The notes: generated by a model from the sequence alone, not told the origin. A DNA stretch of 64,000 bases from Shimwellia blattae DSM 4481 = NBRC 105725 (GCF_000262305.1 NC_017910.1:1116001-1180000), one strand, 5' to 3'; numbered from the stretch's first letter, positions 35,578 through 44,516 are shown. A program made the numbers and translations.

Positions 35578-35736
35578 TGTACTCTTCCTTACGGTCGTGA
35601 CCGTTATTGACCCGTTAACGCAATATTACGAACAGGTAAAGTCACCGTTGATTGGTTCCACTCTGAAAGTGACGGTGGAGAGCATTTTTTGCTAAAGACT
35701 CCCGACCCTCCGGTAACATTACCCCCGTGAACACAG

Positions 35737-35754
35737 CGTAAATATCTCTTTCCA
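35737..35754 (+). promoter_or_regulatory. TyrR-box candidate upstream of ipdC
   Basis: CGTAAA-N6-TTTCCA matches the TyrR consensus TGTAAA-N6-TTTACA in 10 of 12 defined positions. It lies 82 bases before the ipdC start. TyrR activation of ipdC with aromatic amino acids is reported in Enterobacter cloacae. Confidence 0.65.
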
Positions 35755-35835
35755 GGTGCTATTGAAGGGGCTTTCTGGACATCGATCCCAACTCTTTAAT
35801 ACTCAAAGAAGCGAATTCCGGAAGGAGGGCAGGGT

Positions 35836-37518
35836 ATGAAGATGCAATATACGGTTGCAGATTATCTACTCGACAGGCTGGCAGAATGCGGTGTCGGCCA
35901 TCTGTTTGGCGTGCCGGGGGACTACAACCTGCAGTTTCTGGACCATGTTATCGCAAGCGAAAATCTGCGCTGGGTCGGGTGCGCCAACGAGTTAAACGCC
36001 GCCTACGCGGCGGATGGTTACGCCCGCTGCCGGGGCATGGGGGCACTGCTGACCACCTTTGGGGTCGGGGAGCTCAGCGCAATTAACGGTATCGCGGGCA
36101 GCTTTGCGGAGTATGTTCCGGTATTGCATATTGTCGGCGCCCCCTGCCTGAGCGTGCAGCAGCGGGGAGACTGCGTACACCATACCCTGGGGGACGGGAA
36201 CTTTGACCACTTCCGGCGGATGAGTGAACCGGTATGCTGCGCCAGCGCCAGCCTGACCGCCAGCAACGCCTGCCGCGAGATTGACCGGGTACTCTCCCGG
36301 ATGCGCCAGTGCCGCCGCCCCGGGTATCTGGTGCTGCCCGCCGATGTCGCCGTTTTACCGGCAATCCGGGTGGCGCAGGTTTTCACCGCCCCGGCAGAGG
36401 CCCCGGCCCCACAGGCGCGGCTGGCCGAATTCCAGGCCTGTGCCCGGGAGCGCATCGCCCACAGCCAGCATATGGCGCTACTGGGGGATGTGCTGGCGCT
36501 GCGCTTCGGGCTACAGCATACCCTGCGCCAGTGGGTAATGGAGTATCCGCTCCCCCACGCCACCCTGATGATGGGCAAAGGGCTGTTTGATGAATCCCGC
36601 CCCGGGTTTGTGGGCACTTACAGCGGAGCGGCCAGCCCGGAGCCGGTGCGGGCCGCCATTGAAGAGGCGGATCTGGTGCTGTGCATTGGCACCCTGTTTA
36701 CCGATACTCTCACCGCCGGGTTTACTCAGCAGCTGCTGCCTGAGCAGACCATCGACGTGCAGCCGCAGGGCACCCGTATCGGCCAGCAGTGGTTTAGCGG
36801 CATCTCCATGGCGGAATCGGTTGATATTCTCCTGCGGCTCTGCCAGCAGCACCATCAGCACACCCCGTTTGTGGCGCGGGCAGAGCGCGCTGAGGCGCAG
36901 GCCCTGTCCGGTGACAGCGGCGGTGCCCTTGACCAGACGCGCTTCTGGCAGGTGGTGCAGCACGCGCTGCTGCCGGGGGACATTATCCTCGTGGATCAGG
37001 GCACCTCGGCGTTTGGTGCCGCAAATCTGCGCCTGCCGGCCGGGGCGTCGTTTATTGTCCAGCCCCTGTGGGGCTCGATAGGCTACAGCCTGGCGGCGGC
37101 ATTCGGTGCCCAGACAGCCGAGCCCGGGCGGCGGGTGGTGCTGATCGTGGGTGACGGGGCGGCCCAGCTCACCATTCAGGAGATGGGCTCCATGCTGCGC
37201 GACGGGCAAAAACCGCTGATCCTGCTGCTCAATAACGGCGGCTATACGGTAGAGCGGGCGATCCACGGCCCGCACCAGCCCTATAACGACATCGCCGCCT
37301 GGAACTGGACCGCTATCCCCCACGCCTTACAGAGCGCGGCGCAGGCCCGCTGCTGGCGTGTGGAGCAGACCGCCCAGCTTGAGGAGGTGCTGCACCAGCT
37401 GGCGGCCCCGCAAGTGCTCTCGCTGGTTGAGGTGATTCTGCCGCCAATGGACATTCCCGTGCTGCTCTCCCGGGTGACCCGTTCCCTGGCGGCATGTAAT
37501 GGCAGCGAGGAGGGCTAA
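35836..37518 (+). CDS. ipdC: Indolepyruvate/phenylpyruvate decarboxylase
   Basis: ThDP-dependent 2-oxo acid decarboxylase; the 560-residue length and context next to glk fit enterobacterial IpdC, the key step of indole-3-acetic acid synthesis from tryptophan. Visible residues: catalytic E52 (CANELNAAYA), the double histidine H115-H116 (DCVHHTLGDG) and the ThDP/Mg motif GDGAAQLTIQEM ending in NNGGYT. The start follows a strong AGGAGGG. Substrate range (indolepyruvate or phenylpyruvate) cannot be read from sequence. A TyrR-box candidate upstream supports an aromatic amino acid link. Not present at this locus in K-12. Confidence 0.9.
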   Translation: MKMQYTVADYLLDRLAECGVGHLFGVPGDYNLQFLDHVIASENLRWVGCANELNAAYAADGYARCRGMGALLTTFGVGELSAINGIAGSFAEYVPVLHIVGAPCLSVQQRGDCVHHTLGDGNFDHFRRMSEPVCCASASLTASNACREIDRVLSRMRQCRRPGYLVLPADVAVLPAIRVAQVFTAPAEAPAPQARLAEFQACARERIAHSQHMALLGDVLALRFGLQHTLRQWVMEYPLPHATLMMGKGLFDESRPGFVGTYSGAASPEPVRAAIEEADLVLCIGTLFTDTLTAGFTQQLLPEQTIDVQPQGTRIGQQWFSGISMAESVDILLRLCQQHHQHTPFVARAERAEAQALSGDSGGALDQTRFWQVVQHALLPGDIILVDQGTSAFGAANLRLPAGASFIVQPLWGSIGYSLAAAFGAQTAEPGRRVVLIVGDGAAQLTIQEMGSMLRDGQKPLILLLNNGGYTVERAIHGPHQPYNDIAAWNWTAIPHALQSAAQARCWRVEQTAQLEEVLHQLAAPQVLSLVEVILPPMDIPVLLSRVTRSLAACNGSEEG

Positions 37519-37527
37519 CCATCAGGC

Positions 37528-37541
37528 GCTGAAACGTTAAA
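37528..37541 (+). promoter_or_regulatory. Cra (FruR) operator upstream of glk
   Basis: GCTGAAACGTTAAA fits the degenerate Cra consensus RSTGAAWCSNTHHW at every position. It lies 119 bases before glk and 9 bases after the ipdC stop. Cra repression of glk is known in E. coli. Confidence 0.65.
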
Positions 37542-37659
37542 CCTGTTCTGTGATAAGGTTCAATATTTACACCCTGCGTGCCGCTGTGAACGTTGTTGTC
37601 CGGGAGCGATGATTTTACAGTGGTGCCAAGTGTTTTTTGACTTCAGGGGCAGTAAATAA

Positions 37660-38625
37660 ATGACAAAGTATGCTTTGGTGGGCGATGTTGGCGGAACAAA
37701 TACGCGCCTGGCGCTGTGTTGTCTGGAAAGCGGGGCGATTTCCCACATTCAGACTTACTCGGGGCTGGAGTACCCAAGCCTGGAAGCGGCGATACAAAAC
37801 TATATTGCCGGGCAACAGGTGAGCATCAGCGACGGCTGCATCGCCATTGCCTGCCCCGTAACCGGTGACCGGGTGGCGATGACCAATCACAACTGGGCAT
37901 TTTCGATTGCCGAAATGAAACGTAACCTCGGTTTTGCGCATCTGGAAGTGATTAACGATTTCACCGCCGTGTCGATGGCGATCCCGATGCTGAAACCGGA
38001 GGATGTTATCCAGTTCGGCGGCCAGGCGCCCCAGGCGAATAAACCCATTGCGGTATACGGCGCCGGTACGGGCCTTGGGGTATCACATCTGGTGCATGTG
38101 GAGAAACGCTGGGTAACCCTGCCCGGTGAAGGGGGCCATGTGGATTTCGCCCCCAACAGCGAAGAAGAGGCGCAAATCCTTGAGGTGCTGCGCAGCGAGC
38201 TGGGGCACGTTTCTGCCGAGCGGGTGCTCTCTGGCCCGGGGCTGGTGAACCTCTACCGGGCGATAGTCAAAGCCGATGGCCGCCTGCCGGACAATCTGCA
38301 ACCCAAAGACATTACGAACCGGGCGCTGGATGACAGCGACACCGACTGTCGGCGTGCGCTGTCGCTGTTTTGTGTGCTGATGGGGCGCTTTGGCGGCAAC
38401 CTGGCCCTGAATCTCGGCACCTTTGGCGGCGTCTATATTGCCGGTGGGATTGTGCCGCGCTTTATGTCTTTCTTTAAGGCTTCCGGGTTCCGGGGGGCCT
38501 TTGAGGATAAGGGCCGTTTTAAAGCCTATGTACAGGATATTCCGGTGTTCTTGATTACCCACCCGCAGCCGGGCCTGCTGGGCGCCGGTGCCTGGCTGCG
38601 CCAGACCCTGGGCCAGGTGCTCTGA
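37660..38625 (+). CDS. glk: Glucokinase
   Basis: ATP-dependent phosphorylation of intracellular glucose; 321 residues as in E. coli. The phosphate-binding GDVGGTNTRLAL is at residues 8-19, the catalytic loop EVINDFTAVSMAIP near 93-106, GAGTGLGVS near 130, and PGEGGHVDF near 150. It is followed after a 31-base gap by the convergent ypdB; the K-12 fry/ypd genes normally between them are absent. Confidence 0.97.
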   Translation: MTKYALVGDVGGTNTRLALCCLESGAISHIQTYSGLEYPSLEAAIQNYIAGQQVSISDGCIAIACPVTGDRVAMTNHNWAFSIAEMKRNLGFAHLEVINDFTAVSMAIPMLKPEDVIQFGGQAPQANKPIAVYGAGTGLGVSHLVHVEKRWVTLPGEGGHVDFAPNSEEEAQILEVLRSELGHVSAERVLSGPGLVNLYRAIVKADGRLPDNLQPKDITNRALDDSDTDCRRALSLFCVLMGRFGGNLALNLGTFGGVYIAGGIVPRFMSFFKASGFRGAFEDKGRFKAYVQDIPVFLITHPQPGLLGAGAWLRQTLGQVL

Positions 38626-38636
38626 TCCCCCCAACG

Positions 38637-38656
38637 CCAGGGCCGCCGGGCCCTGG
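38637..38656. terminator. Hairpin between convergent glk and ypdB
   Basis: Perfect 8-bp stem CCAGGGCC / GGCCCTGG with a GCCG loop and no T-run. It fills the gap between the two genes, ending one base before the ypdB stop codon. Confidence 0.5.
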
Positions 38657-39388
38657 TTACAGATGCATTAACTGGCGGAACTCTTTCACCTTGCTGCGGC
38701 TGACCGGCACTTCAAAGTCCAGATCCCGCAGGCGCAGAATATAGGTGTTGTTAAACCAGGGTTCGATTTCACGGATCTTACTGATATTCACGCAGTATGA
38801 GCGGTGGCAGCGGAAGAAGTGGCTTTCCGGCAGGCGGCTGCAAAACTCGGTAATATTCATGGGCATCACGTAGGATTCCCGCCGGGTGTAGACGAACGTC
38901 ATCTTCTCGTGGGCTTCGGCGTAGTAAATATCGTCAACCCCGGTCACGATGATGCGCTCATCTTTAATCAGGTTAATGGTGGCGTTTTCCCGGGGGGCGG
39001 CTTCGGCGGCCTGGGGGGCATTTTGCTGCAAAAATGCGCTTTCCAGCTTTTGCAGCATGCCGATAATCCGCGACTCCTGATACGGCTTGAGGATGTAGTC
39101 AAACGCCTCCAGCTCGAAGGCCTCCACCGCGTGCTCTTTCCAGGCGGTAATAAACACAATAAACGGCCGTCTGGCGAACTTGCTGATGTTCTGGGCCAGC
39201 AGGACACCGTCAAGGGACGGAATATTAATATCGAGGAAAATCGCATCAACCTCGTGGTGCTGCAGGTATTTCAGCACGTCCAGACCGTCGTCAAAGGTGG
39301 CGACGATCTCCATCTGGCTGTGGTTTTTTATCAGCCAGCTCAGCTCCTGCTGGGCCAGCACTTCGTCTTCGACAATAATGACTTTCAT
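38657..39388 (-). CDS. ypdB: LytTR-family response regulator YpdB (PyrR)
   Basis: A 243-residue regulator (E. coli 244) of the YpdA/YpdB pair that senses pyruvate and activates yhjX. The receiver domain covers residues 1-120 with the phosphoacceptor D53 in AIFLDINIP. The LytTR DNA-binding domain covers about 140-243 (HFFRCHRSYCVN, RDLDFEVPVSRSKVKEF). It is 24 bases downstream of ypdA and cotranscribed. Confidence 0.95.
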   Translation of the reverse strand: MKVIIVEDEVLAQQELSWLIKNHSQMEIVATFDDGLDVLKYLQHHEVDAIFLDINIPSLDGVLLAQNISKFARRPFIVFITAWKEHAVEAFELEAFDYILKPYQESRIIGMLQKLESAFLQQNAPQAAEAAPRENATINLIKDERIIVTGVDDIYYAEAHEKMTFVYTRRESYVMPMNITEFCSRLPESHFFRCHRSYCVNISKIREIEPWFNNTYILRLRDLDFEVPVSRSKVKEFRQLMHL

Positions 39389-39412
39389 CTGGCTATTCCT
39401 GTTCGTGCCCCA

Positions 39413-41113
39413 TTACAGTACCCGGCCGTCTGGCCCGGCGGGGCGCGGCATGGCGTGGGCGGGAATATAAAAAGAAATTTCTGTTCCCGGCGTCAGGCGG
39501 CGAATACGCAGCCCGTCGCCATAGAGCAGTTTCACCCGCTGGTGCACGTTCATCAGGCCAATTTTATTGGCGGGCTGGGCATCTGTGGTGACCCGCTCAA
39601 TCACCGCCGGATCAATACCGTGCCCGGTATCGCGAACCGCAATCCGCACCCGGTCGCCCGCCTCGGTCACGCTGATGGTCACCACCCCTTTTCCTTTGCA
39701 GGGCTGGATCCCGTGCACAATGGCGTTCTCCACCAGTGGCTGAAGCAGCAGGCTGGGTAACTGGCAGCTCACGTCCTCATCAATATCATAGATAACCGTC
39801 AGCTTATCCCCAAAGCGTGCCTGCTCAATGGCGATATAGTCCTTGATCTGGTACAGCTCTTTCTTAATGTCGATCAGTTCATCGTCACTGAGCTCAATGT
39901 TGTAGCGCAGATAGCGGGAGAGATTAATAATCAGCTGGCGGGCGGTGTCCGGATTCAGCCGGATGGAGGACGAAATCGCATTCAGGGCATTGAATAAAAA
40001 ATGCGGGTTAATCTTGCTCTGCAGGGCGCGCAGCTCTGCTTTATTGGCCATTTCGCGCAACTGCTCGGCCCGGGAGACTTCCAGCTGGGTAGAGATTATC
40101 TGGGAAAGCCCCACCGCCATCTCCTGCAGTGATGAGGTTATCTGGTGGGCGTGGCAGTAGTAGATTTTCAGCGTACCGGTAACAACGCCTTTCTCGCTTA
40201 ACGGGATAACCAGCATGGAGTGGATTTCCGGGGTGCGGTAGGCTTCATCATTGTTTTTAATGATTATCTGGTTTTCTTCAATCGCCTGGCGGGTCACCGG
40301 GCTGATGTTATCGTCATGATCCCGGTAGTTATTCTCCCCAACCCCCACATACGCCAGCACCGCCGAGGTATTGGTAATGGCCACCGCATCTGCGTGGATA
40401 TCGTCGCGGATAATCGCGCAAATTTTACGCAGCGCTTCGCTGTTGACGTGGCGAAACAGGGGCAGGGTTTTATTGGCGATATCCAGCGCCAGCTTCGCCT
40501 GGCGCGCGGCGCTGGCCTCTTTTTCTCCCTCGACACTTTGCACCAGCAGCACAATAAACCCGATACAGACACTGCCCAGGATCATCGGCAGGCCGATTTT
40601 GGAGACAATATCCACCCCCAGCGCAACAGAGGGCGCCCACAACACCACCAGCAGCATGGTCAGGGTTTCGCACAGCATGCCCCCCAGGATCCCCACCTTC
40701 CAGTGCAGCTTTTTGGGAATGCGCACGTGGATCCAGCCGGCGATTATCCCGGCCAGAATACTGGTGATAAGACAGGGAATGGAGGTAATGCCCCCGATAT
40801 CAATCAGGTAGCGGTGGATCCCGGCGATAATACCGGTTATCACCCCCACCCAGGGGCCAAACAGGATCCCGCCGGACATCACGGCAATCACCCGCACGTT
40901 GACCAGCGAGCCTTCCACCGGGACCCCGGACCAGGTGCTGAACAGGGCAAACAGGGAAAAGATAGCGGTCACCGCCAGCAGCTCTCTGGGGGTGTGGGCG
41001 CTTTTATTGAGCAGCTCACGAAACAGCCGGATGCGAATCAGGAAAAACAGGCAAATCAGCATTAATGCGGCGCGATCATACACGGCCAGCAGCATATTCA
41101 GAATTTCATGCAC
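39413..41113 (-). CDS. ypdA: LytS-family sensor histidine kinase YpdA (PyrS)
   Basis: Membrane pyruvate sensor partnered with YpdB. From a GTG start at 41113 it has 566 residues (E. coli 565) and begins VHEILNMLLAVYDRAAL, matching the E. coli N-terminus MHEIFNMLLAVFDRAAL. A 5TM-LYT sensor fills about 5-190, a GAF domain 215-345, the phospho-accepting H371 sits in KINPHFLFNA, and the HATPase with RDTGHGID closes it. The frame is open to 41221, but the extra 36 residues have no family match and no ribosome site. The GTG has only a weak Shine-Dalgarno, so the exact start is moderately sure. Confidence 0.93.
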   Translation of the reverse strand: MHEILNMLLAVYDRAALMLICLFFLIRIRLFRELLNKSAHTPRELLAVTAIFSLFALFSTWSGVPVEGSLVNVRVIAVMSGGILFGPWVGVITGIIAGIHRYLIDIGGITSIPCLITSILAGIIAGWIHVRIPKKLHWKVGILGGMLCETLTMLLVVLWAPSVALGVDIVSKIGLPMILGSVCIGFIVLLVQSVEGEKEASAARQAKLALDIANKTLPLFRHVNSEALRKICAIIRDDIHADAVAITNTSAVLAYVGVGENNYRDHDDNISPVTRQAIEENQIIIKNNDEAYRTPEIHSMLVIPLSEKGVVTGTLKIYYCHAHQITSSLQEMAVGLSQIISTQLEVSRAEQLREMANKAELRALQSKINPHFLFNALNAISSSIRLNPDTARQLIINLSRYLRYNIELSDDELIDIKKELYQIKDYIAIEQARFGDKLTVIYDIDEDVSCQLPSLLLQPLVENAIVHGIQPCKGKGVVTISVTEAGDRVRIAVRDTGHGIDPAVIERVTTDAQPANKIGLMNVHQRVKLLYGDGLRIRRLTPGTEISFYIPAHAMPRPAGPDGRVL

Positions 41114-41572
41114 GGTTACGCTCGTCGGGAAATTACCGGAGTGGTAGCGCAATAATAAAAAACCTTGCCCGGGAAGACCAGCCACCAGCGGCCGATAGCC
41201 ATCTGGCGCGCGGGTTTCCATGATTAGAGGAAATCCAGGTGCCTAAAAGGGGATATCAGGGGGTGAAAATTATCACGTTAAAAAACAGTGCGTTAAATAA
41301 ATGCCGTCGATTTTACGGCGTAACGGGCGGTGCACCCGGGGGGATGAGCGGTGCGGTTTTGCCGCAAGGGCAATGCATCCGGGTAATATGCTGATAATAA
41401 TAAATTTATTGTAAATCCTTATTTCAGGCGTGATTTCCGGTTTTTACGCCGTGCGGTTATTTTTTCTGCGCCCTCTCGACAAGGGGAGATTTTCAGGTCA
41501 TTTTCAGAAATACCACTGCGGTGGTTGCGTCGCTCGGATGGTCCGGGCGCTTACGTTTCTCAGAGGAAGACT
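41114..41572. other. Divergent ypdA-alaC regulatory region
   Basis: About 460 bases without a gene. The middle (41385-41420) is very AT-rich and likely carries promoters. Small hairpins are seen: TTGCC-GCAAG-GGCAA near 41360 and ACCAC-TGCG-GTGGT near 41512 in the alaC leader. No conserved frame was recognised. Confidence 0.6.
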
Positions 41573-42781
41573 ATGGCTGATTCCCGTCCTGAACGCCGTT
41601 TTACGCGTATCGATCGTTTACCCCCTTATGTGTTTAATATTACGGCTGAGCTGAAGATGGCTGCGCGACGGCGCGGCGAAGATATTATTGATTTCAGTAT
41701 GGGTAACCCGGATGGCCCTACACCGGCGCACATTGTGGAAAAACTCTGCACTGTTGCCCGGCGGGAAGATACCCACGGTTATTCTACCTCCCGGGGGATC
41801 CCGCGCTTGCGCCGGGCCATTTCCCGCTGGTATCAGGATCGCTACCAGGTCGCGATTGATCCGGAAAGCGAGGCCATTGTCACTATCGGCTCCAAAGAGG
41901 GGCTGGCGCATCTGATGCTGGCCACCCTTGATCACGGGGATACGGTGCTGGTGCCCAACCCCAGCTACCCGATTCATATCTACGGGGCGGTGATTGCCGG
42001 GGCGCAGGTGCGCTCGGTGCCGCTGGTGGAAGGGGTGGACTTCTTTAACGAGCTGGAGCGGGCTATCCGCGAAAGCTACCCGAAACCCAAAATGATCATC
42101 CTCGGCTTCCCGTCGAACCCGACTGCCCAGTGTGTCGAGCTGGATTTCTTCGAAAAAGTGGTCGCCCTGGCGAAGCAGTACAATATTCTGGTGGTCCACG
42201 ATCTGGCCTACGCGGATATTGTGTATGACGGCTGGAAAGCCCCCTCGATTCTCCAGGTGCCCGGAGCCCGGGACGTGGCGGTAGAGTTTTTTACCCTGTC
42301 AAAAAGCTACAATATGGCGGGCTGGCGCATCGGGTTTATGGTGGGCAACCAGGAGCTGGTCAGCGCCCTGGCACGCATTAAAAGTTACCATGATTACGGC
42401 ACCTTTACCCCGCTACAGGTAGCGGCCATTGCCGCTCTGGAGGGCGATCAGCAGTGTGTGCGGGATATTGCCGAGCAATATAAACGGCGCCGGGATGTGC
42501 TGGTCAAGGGGCTGCATGAAGCGGGCTGGATGGTCGAGTGTCCGAAGGCGTCTATGTATGTCTGGGCGAAGATCCCGGCCCCTTATGCGGCGATGGGCTC
42601 CCTGGAGTTTGCGAAAAAAATGCTCCGGGAGGCGAAAGTGTGTGTCTCTCCGGGGATTGGTTTCGGGGATTATGGCGATACCCACGTGCGCTTTGCGCTG
42701 ATCGAGAACCGCGACAGGATCCGCCAGGCCATCAGAGGTATTAAGGCCATGTTCCGGGCAGACGGCCTGTTACCTGGCTGA
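41573..42781 (+). CDS. alaC: Glutamate-pyruvate aminotransferase AlaC
   Basis: PLP class I aminotransferase making alanine from pyruvate and glutamate. It has 402 residues (E. coli 412). The PLP lysine is K244 in TLSKSYNMAGWRIGF; the PLP ring contact VHDLAYADIVYDG and phosphate-binding VTIGSKEGLAHLM are intact. The start at 41573 (MADSRPERRFTRIDRLPPYVF) follows AGAGGAAG; an in-frame ATG at 41525 is rejected. Divergent from ypdA as in K-12. Confidence 0.95.
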   Translation: MADSRPERRFTRIDRLPPYVFNITAELKMAARRRGEDIIDFSMGNPDGPTPAHIVEKLCTVARREDTHGYSTSRGIPRLRRAISRWYQDRYQVAIDPESEAIVTIGSKEGLAHLMLATLDHGDTVLVPNPSYPIHIYGAVIAGAQVRSVPLVEGVDFFNELERAIRESYPKPKMIILGFPSNPTAQCVELDFFEKVVALAKQYNILVVHDLAYADIVYDGWKAPSILQVPGARDVAVEFFTLSKSYNMAGWRIGFMVGNQELVSALARIKSYHDYGTFTPLQVAAIAALEGDQQCVRDIAEQYKRRRDVLVKGLHEAGWMVECPKASMYVWAKIPAPYAAMGSLEFAKKMLREAKVCVSPGIGFGDYGDTHVRFALIENRDRIRQAIRGIKAMFRADGLLPG

Positions 42782-42791
42782 TAAAACAAAA

Positions 42792-42813
42792 ACAGGAGCC
42801 GCCGGGCTCCTGT
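42792..42813. terminator. Hairpin between alaC and ypdK
   Basis: Perfect 9-bp stem ACAGGAGCC / GGCTCCTGT with a GCCG loop, 11 bases after the alaC stop. The following CTGTTCT is only weakly T-rich. Same GCCG-loop design as the hairpin at 38637. Confidence 0.6.
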
Positions 42814-42835
42814 CTGTTCTGATGCGGAAGGGGGG

Positions 42836-42910
42836 TTATTCGACCATCAGGAAAAAGGTCCCGGCCCACAAAATAATAATCACTGAAATGCCCATCAGAA
42901 AATATTTCAC
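42836..42910 (-). CDS. ypdK: Micro-protein YpdK, single membrane helix
   Basis: A 24-residue protein starting with GTG at 42910 and reading MKYFLMGISVIIILWAGTFF then LMVE. It is one hydrophobic helix and aligns with E. coli YpdK (23 residues, MKYFFMGISFMVIVWAGTF...), which lies beside alaC in K-12 too. A GGAGAGAAG ribosome site stands just upstream of the GTG. In E. coli this small membrane protein is detected in stationary phase and stress; its role is unknown. Convergent with alaC. Confidence 0.85.
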   Translation of the reverse strand: MKYFLMGISVIIILWAGTFFLMVE

Positions 42911-43284
42911 GTTACTTCTCTCCGCTGGCGCTGGCGCCATCATCTGCTGTTCTACACGGTGTTTTCACACCCTTTACGCTACCGTAACCGGCCGTTTTGC
43001 CGCTACGTGAGTGGTGAATTTTTGTCCGCAAGGGACGGCTGGCGCCTAATGTACCTGCAATTTTCAGGGCTTACAATATGCGGCGAACTGTGATGCTGGT
43101 CATTTTTTTACCAATTAACCATAGAGCGGAAAACAGCGAAAAAGATGATTAAAAACAACGTGATAAGTGTCACCATATGGCGACATATTTTCAACGGCCA
43201 AAAAATTTTTTTCACCATCGCACAAAACAGACGGGGGCGGTTTCGTCAGGGGGGCTGCCAGCCCGTAACGGGCTGGCAATAGGA
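42911..43284. other. Intergenic region between ypdK and cbpM
   Basis: About 370 bases, AT-rich in the middle (TTAACCA, A/T runs at 43195-43212). It holds the ypdK promoter and, at 43256-43278, a perfect 10-bp hairpin TGCCAGCCCG-TAA-CGGGCTGGCA just beyond the cbpM stop, which is the probable 3' end of the cbpAM transcript. K-12 has lpxP next to ypdK; it is not here. Confidence 0.6.
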
Positions 43285-43590
43285 TTAAAGGTGGGAGATA
43301 AACTGCGCCAGCCGCTGGTGGAGCTGGTGGTTTTCTTTATTGAGGCGTTTGACCTCTTCCATCAGCTCCAGCGCCACGGCAATCCCCGGCCAGTCCAGCT
43401 CCAGCTCCTGGCGCAGGCGCTGGGCGCGGCGCACCCGGAGCAGGGCCAGATCGTCAAAGAGCCACTCCGGCTCTTGCGGGTTGCGTGGCTCGACCACGCC
43501 CAGGCCGACAATCTCACTCAGATCGTCCCGGGTGACCCCGGAGTGCAGACAAAACTCACTGACAGTAAATGTCACTGTAACGCTGACCAT
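43285..43590 (-). CDS. cbpM: CbpA modulator CbpM
   Basis: A 101-residue MerR-like protein that binds the J-domain of CbpA and inhibits its co-chaperone and DNA-binding activity. Length is the same as E. coli. Family stretches EFCLHSGVTRDDLSEIVGLGVVEP and DLALLRVRRAQRLRQELELDWPG (both partly quoted) are seen. The start overlaps the cbpA stop by one base (TAATG), indicating translational coupling. Confidence 0.94.
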   Translation of the reverse strand: MVSVTVTFTVSEFCLHSGVTRDDLSEIVGLGVVEPRNPQEPEWLFDDLALLRVRRAQRLRQELELDWPGIAVALELMEEVKRLNKENHQLHQRLAQFISHL

Positions 43591-44516
43591 TATGCTTTCC
43601 CCCAGCCGCTACGGGCATCAAAGGCGCTCTGGTTTTCTGCCAGCTGACGCCACAGTTGCGCGGTTTTTTCGTCCGCTTTCGGCGGCATAACAATTTTAAG
43701 CACCGCGTAGAGATCACCGGCCACTTTTTTATGGACCAGCCCCTTGCCTTTAAGACGCAGACGCTGCCCGGCCTGGCTGCCTGCCGGAATGGTCAGCAAC
43801 AGCGGATCTTTGAGGGTCGGAACCGTCACTTTTGTGCCCAGCGCTGCCTCCCAGGGGGCCAGCGGGACGACAATTTCCAGATCGCGCCCGACAATGGTAA
43901 ACAGCGGGTGTGGCGCCAGGTGGATAACCAGCCACAGATCGCCACTGGGGCCACCATTGATCCCGGGAGCCCCCTGGCCTTTGACCCGGATCCGTTCGCC
44001 GTCGCCAACACCGGCGGGGATTTTCACATTGAGGGTTTTAGGGATCTCTTTTTCTACCATGCCGTAGGCATTGTATTCCGGCAGTGAGTAGCGCAGGGTG
44101 CGGGTCTGGGCTTCCAGGGTTTCTTCGAGGAACAGTGCCACTTCCATCTCGATATCCTGGCCGCGCATACCCGGCGCCTGCTGATGGCTGAATCCGCCAC
44201 GGGCGTGCTGGCCAAATATGGAGGAGAAGATATCGTCGAAATTACCGTTAGCGGAAAAATCGGCCCCCTGCCGGGCACCGGCCCCGAAGTGCGGGTCGTT
44301 ACGGTGTTGCCAGAGCTGGTCGTATTCGGCACGGCGCCCTTCGTCTTTCAGGACTTCGTAGGCTTCGGCAACTTCTTTAAACCGGGCTTCAGCATCTTTT
44401 TCGCTGCTGACATCGGGGTGATATTTACGAGCAAGGCGGCGGTAGGCGGTTTTGATCGCTTTTAAATCGTCGTCACGCTTAACCCCAAGAATGGCATAAT
44501 AATCCTTTAATTCCAT
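43590..44516 (-). CDS. cbpA: Curved DNA-binding protein CbpA (DnaJ-type co-chaperone)
   Basis: Nucleoid-associated DnaJ paralogue; 308 residues (E. coli 306). The J-domain fills residues 4-70 with HPD in KYHPDVSS. A Gly/Phe-poor linker follows, and the two C-terminal beta-sandwich substrate-binding domains extend over about 115-300 (GQDIEMEVALFLEE, GDLWLVIHLAPHPLF, GQRLRLKGKGL). There is no DnaJ zinc-finger domain, which separates it from DnaJ. It stands with cbpM as in E. coli. Confidence 0.96.
   Translation of the reverse strand: MELKDYYAILGVKRDDDLKAIKTAYRRLARKYHPDVSSEKDAEARFKEVAEAYEVLKDEGRRAEYDQLWQHRNDPHFGAGARQGADFSANGNFDDIFSSIFGQHARGGFSHQQAPGMRGQDIEMEVALFLEETLEAQTRTLRYSLPEYNAYGMVEKEIPKTLNVKIPAGVGDGERIRVKGQGAPGINGGPSGDLWLVIHLAPHPLFTIVGRDLEIVVPLAPWEAALGTKVTVPTLKDPLLLTIPAGSQAGQRLRLKGKGLVHKKVAGDLYAVLKIVMPPKADEKTAQLWRQLAENQSAFDARSGWGKA

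Noticed and set aside
38804..39760. 318-codon plus-strand frame across ypdB and the end of ypdA
   Set aside because: It spans two real genes and their gap; antisense shadow with no domain.
40220..41065. 281-codon open frame on the plus strand opposite ypdA, rich in His, Gln and Asp
   Set aside because: It is the mirror of a GC-rich coding gene; composition is antisense-like, no family is recognisable and ypdA is a clear gene on the other strand.
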